A DNA stretch of 7,004 nt from Rhizobium sp. Q54 (GTDB lineage: Bacteria > Pseudomonadota > Alphaproteobacteria > Rhizobiales > Beijerinckiaceae), in assembly GCA_945903655.1 (NCBI GenBank), contig CAMDOY010000193.1, positions 1 through 7,004 of the forward strand, given 5' to 3'. A program made the position numbers and the translations under genes. Numbering within the stretch: the first letter of the stretch is position 1; the number at the start of each line of letters is the position of its first letter. Of this stretch, positions 6,441 through 7,004 are shown one piece after another. The notes beneath the pieces are model-generated. The model had not been told where the DNA came from, ran no database searches, and saw only the letters and a program-made list of their open reading frames with translations.

Positions 6441-7004
6441 TGTCTCTGCCTGAGCTTTGCATTCGTCGTCCCGTGATGACGACGCTTTTGATGCTGTCGT
6501 TCATCGTTTTCGGCATCTTTGGCTATTTCAAGCTGCCGACTTCGGCCCTTCCGCGCGTCGATTTCCCGACCATCGCGGTCACGACCCAGCTTCCCGGCGC
6601 CAATCCCGAGACCATGGCGACCTCAGTGGTCGCGCCGCTTGAGCGCGCCTTCGCCACCATTCCGGGCATCAGCCTGATGACGTCCCGTTCGACCAATGGC
6701 GGCTCGAACATCACCATGCAGTTCGACCTTGACCGCAACATCGACGGCGCCGCCCTCGACGTGCAGTCGATGATCACCGCCACCCTGCGCCGCCTCCCGC
6801 CGGAACTGCCCGCACCCCCAAGCTTCCGCAAGGTCAACCCAGCCGATGCGCCAGTGCTTCTGCTGGTGCTGTCATCCCCCACCATGCCCTTGTCCACCAC
6901 CAATGATTACGCCGAACAGGTCTTCGCCCAGCAGATCTCGCAGATCCCCGGCGTCGCCCAGGTGCTGATTTTCGGCCAGCAGAAATACGCCGTGCGCGTC
7001 GAAG
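6440..7004 (+). CDS. RND efflux permease, MdtB/MdtC-like (5' part only)
   Basis: The first 188 codons of an inner-membrane proton-driven RND pump (full members are about 1,020-1,050 residues); the frame is open to the right edge. The N-terminus MSLPELCIRRPVMTTLLML enters membrane helix 1 (about 11-30), followed by the family block FKLPTSALPRVDFPTIAV at 30-47 and QLPGANPETMATSVVAPLE at 50-68, which start the porter domain PN1. Further family signs are the IPGISLMTSRSTNGGSNITM stretch at 74-93, DVQSMITATLRRLP at 107-120, FRKVNPADAPVLLLVLSS at 129-146 and the ISQIPGVAQVLIFGQQKYAVRV stretch at 166-187. The resemblance is closest to the MdtB/MdtC (multidrug or HAE-1-like) group rather than the heavy-metal CzcA group, which fits the MdtA-like adaptor before it. 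The ATG overlaps the adaptor stop by one base (TGATG), with no separate strong ribosome site needed. A second permease or an outer-membrane factor gene may follow outside the window. Confidence 0.95.
   Translation, partial: MSLPELCIRRPVMTTLLMLSFIVFGIFGYFKLPTSALPRVDFPTIAVTTQLPGANPETMATSVVAPLERAFATIPGISLMTSRSTNGGSNITMQFDLDRNIDGAALDVQSMITATLRRLPPELPAPPSFRKVNPADAPVLLLVLSSPTMPLSTTNDYAEQVFAQQISQIPGVAQVLIFGQQKYAVRVE

Overview
The window looks like chromosomal DNA of a high-GC alphaproteobacterium, most likely Hyphomicrobiales (Rhizobiales). The reasons are the strong G/C bias at third codon positions, a COX15-type heme A synthase divergent from a DUF2842 gene, and the general style of the proteins. 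The genus cannot be fixed from the sequence. There are no RNA genes, insertion sequences, CRISPR arrays or phage genes. Six genes are clearly supported: four complete and two cut by the window edges.

Layout. (1) Positions 1-853, minus strand: the N-terminal four-fifths or so of heme A synthase (ctaA/COX15), running off the left edge. (2) Positions 854-961: a short divergent promoter region with a perfect 7-bp inverted repeat. (3) Positions 962-1560, plus strand: two small membrane-protein genes, DUF2842 then DUF423, joined by a one-base stop/start overlap. (4) Positions 1557-4824, minus strand: a two-gene operon, a GT4 glycosyltransferase followed 7 bp later by an amylo-alpha-1,6-glucosidase-type glycoside hydrolase. 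Its last stop codon overlaps the DUF423 stop codon in the convergent orientation (TTAA). (5) Positions 4825-5177: a 353-bp divergent intergenic region, with an AT-rich core that stands out from the GC-rich surroundings and probably holds promoters for both sides. (6) Positions 5178-7004, plus strand: the start of an RND efflux operon, a periplasmic adaptor (MFP) followed, with a one-base stop/start overlap, by an MdtB/MdtC-like inner-membrane RND permease that runs off the right edge.

How the genes work together. The left block concerns respiration: heme A synthase makes the cofactor of aa3-type cytochrome oxidases, and the small DUF2842 membrane protein may be related by context only. The middle block is a sugar-transfer plus sugar-hydrolysis pair, which suggests synthesis and trimming of an alpha-glucan or a glucosylated compound of unknown identity. 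The right block is a tripartite drug/metal/solute efflux pump whose outer-membrane partner is not visible. I see no strong evidence of a wholly new system. The most interesting items are the GT4/debranching-enzyme pair with unknown substrate, the shared-stop convergent junction, the candidate operator next to ctaA, and the AT-rich divergent promoter region.
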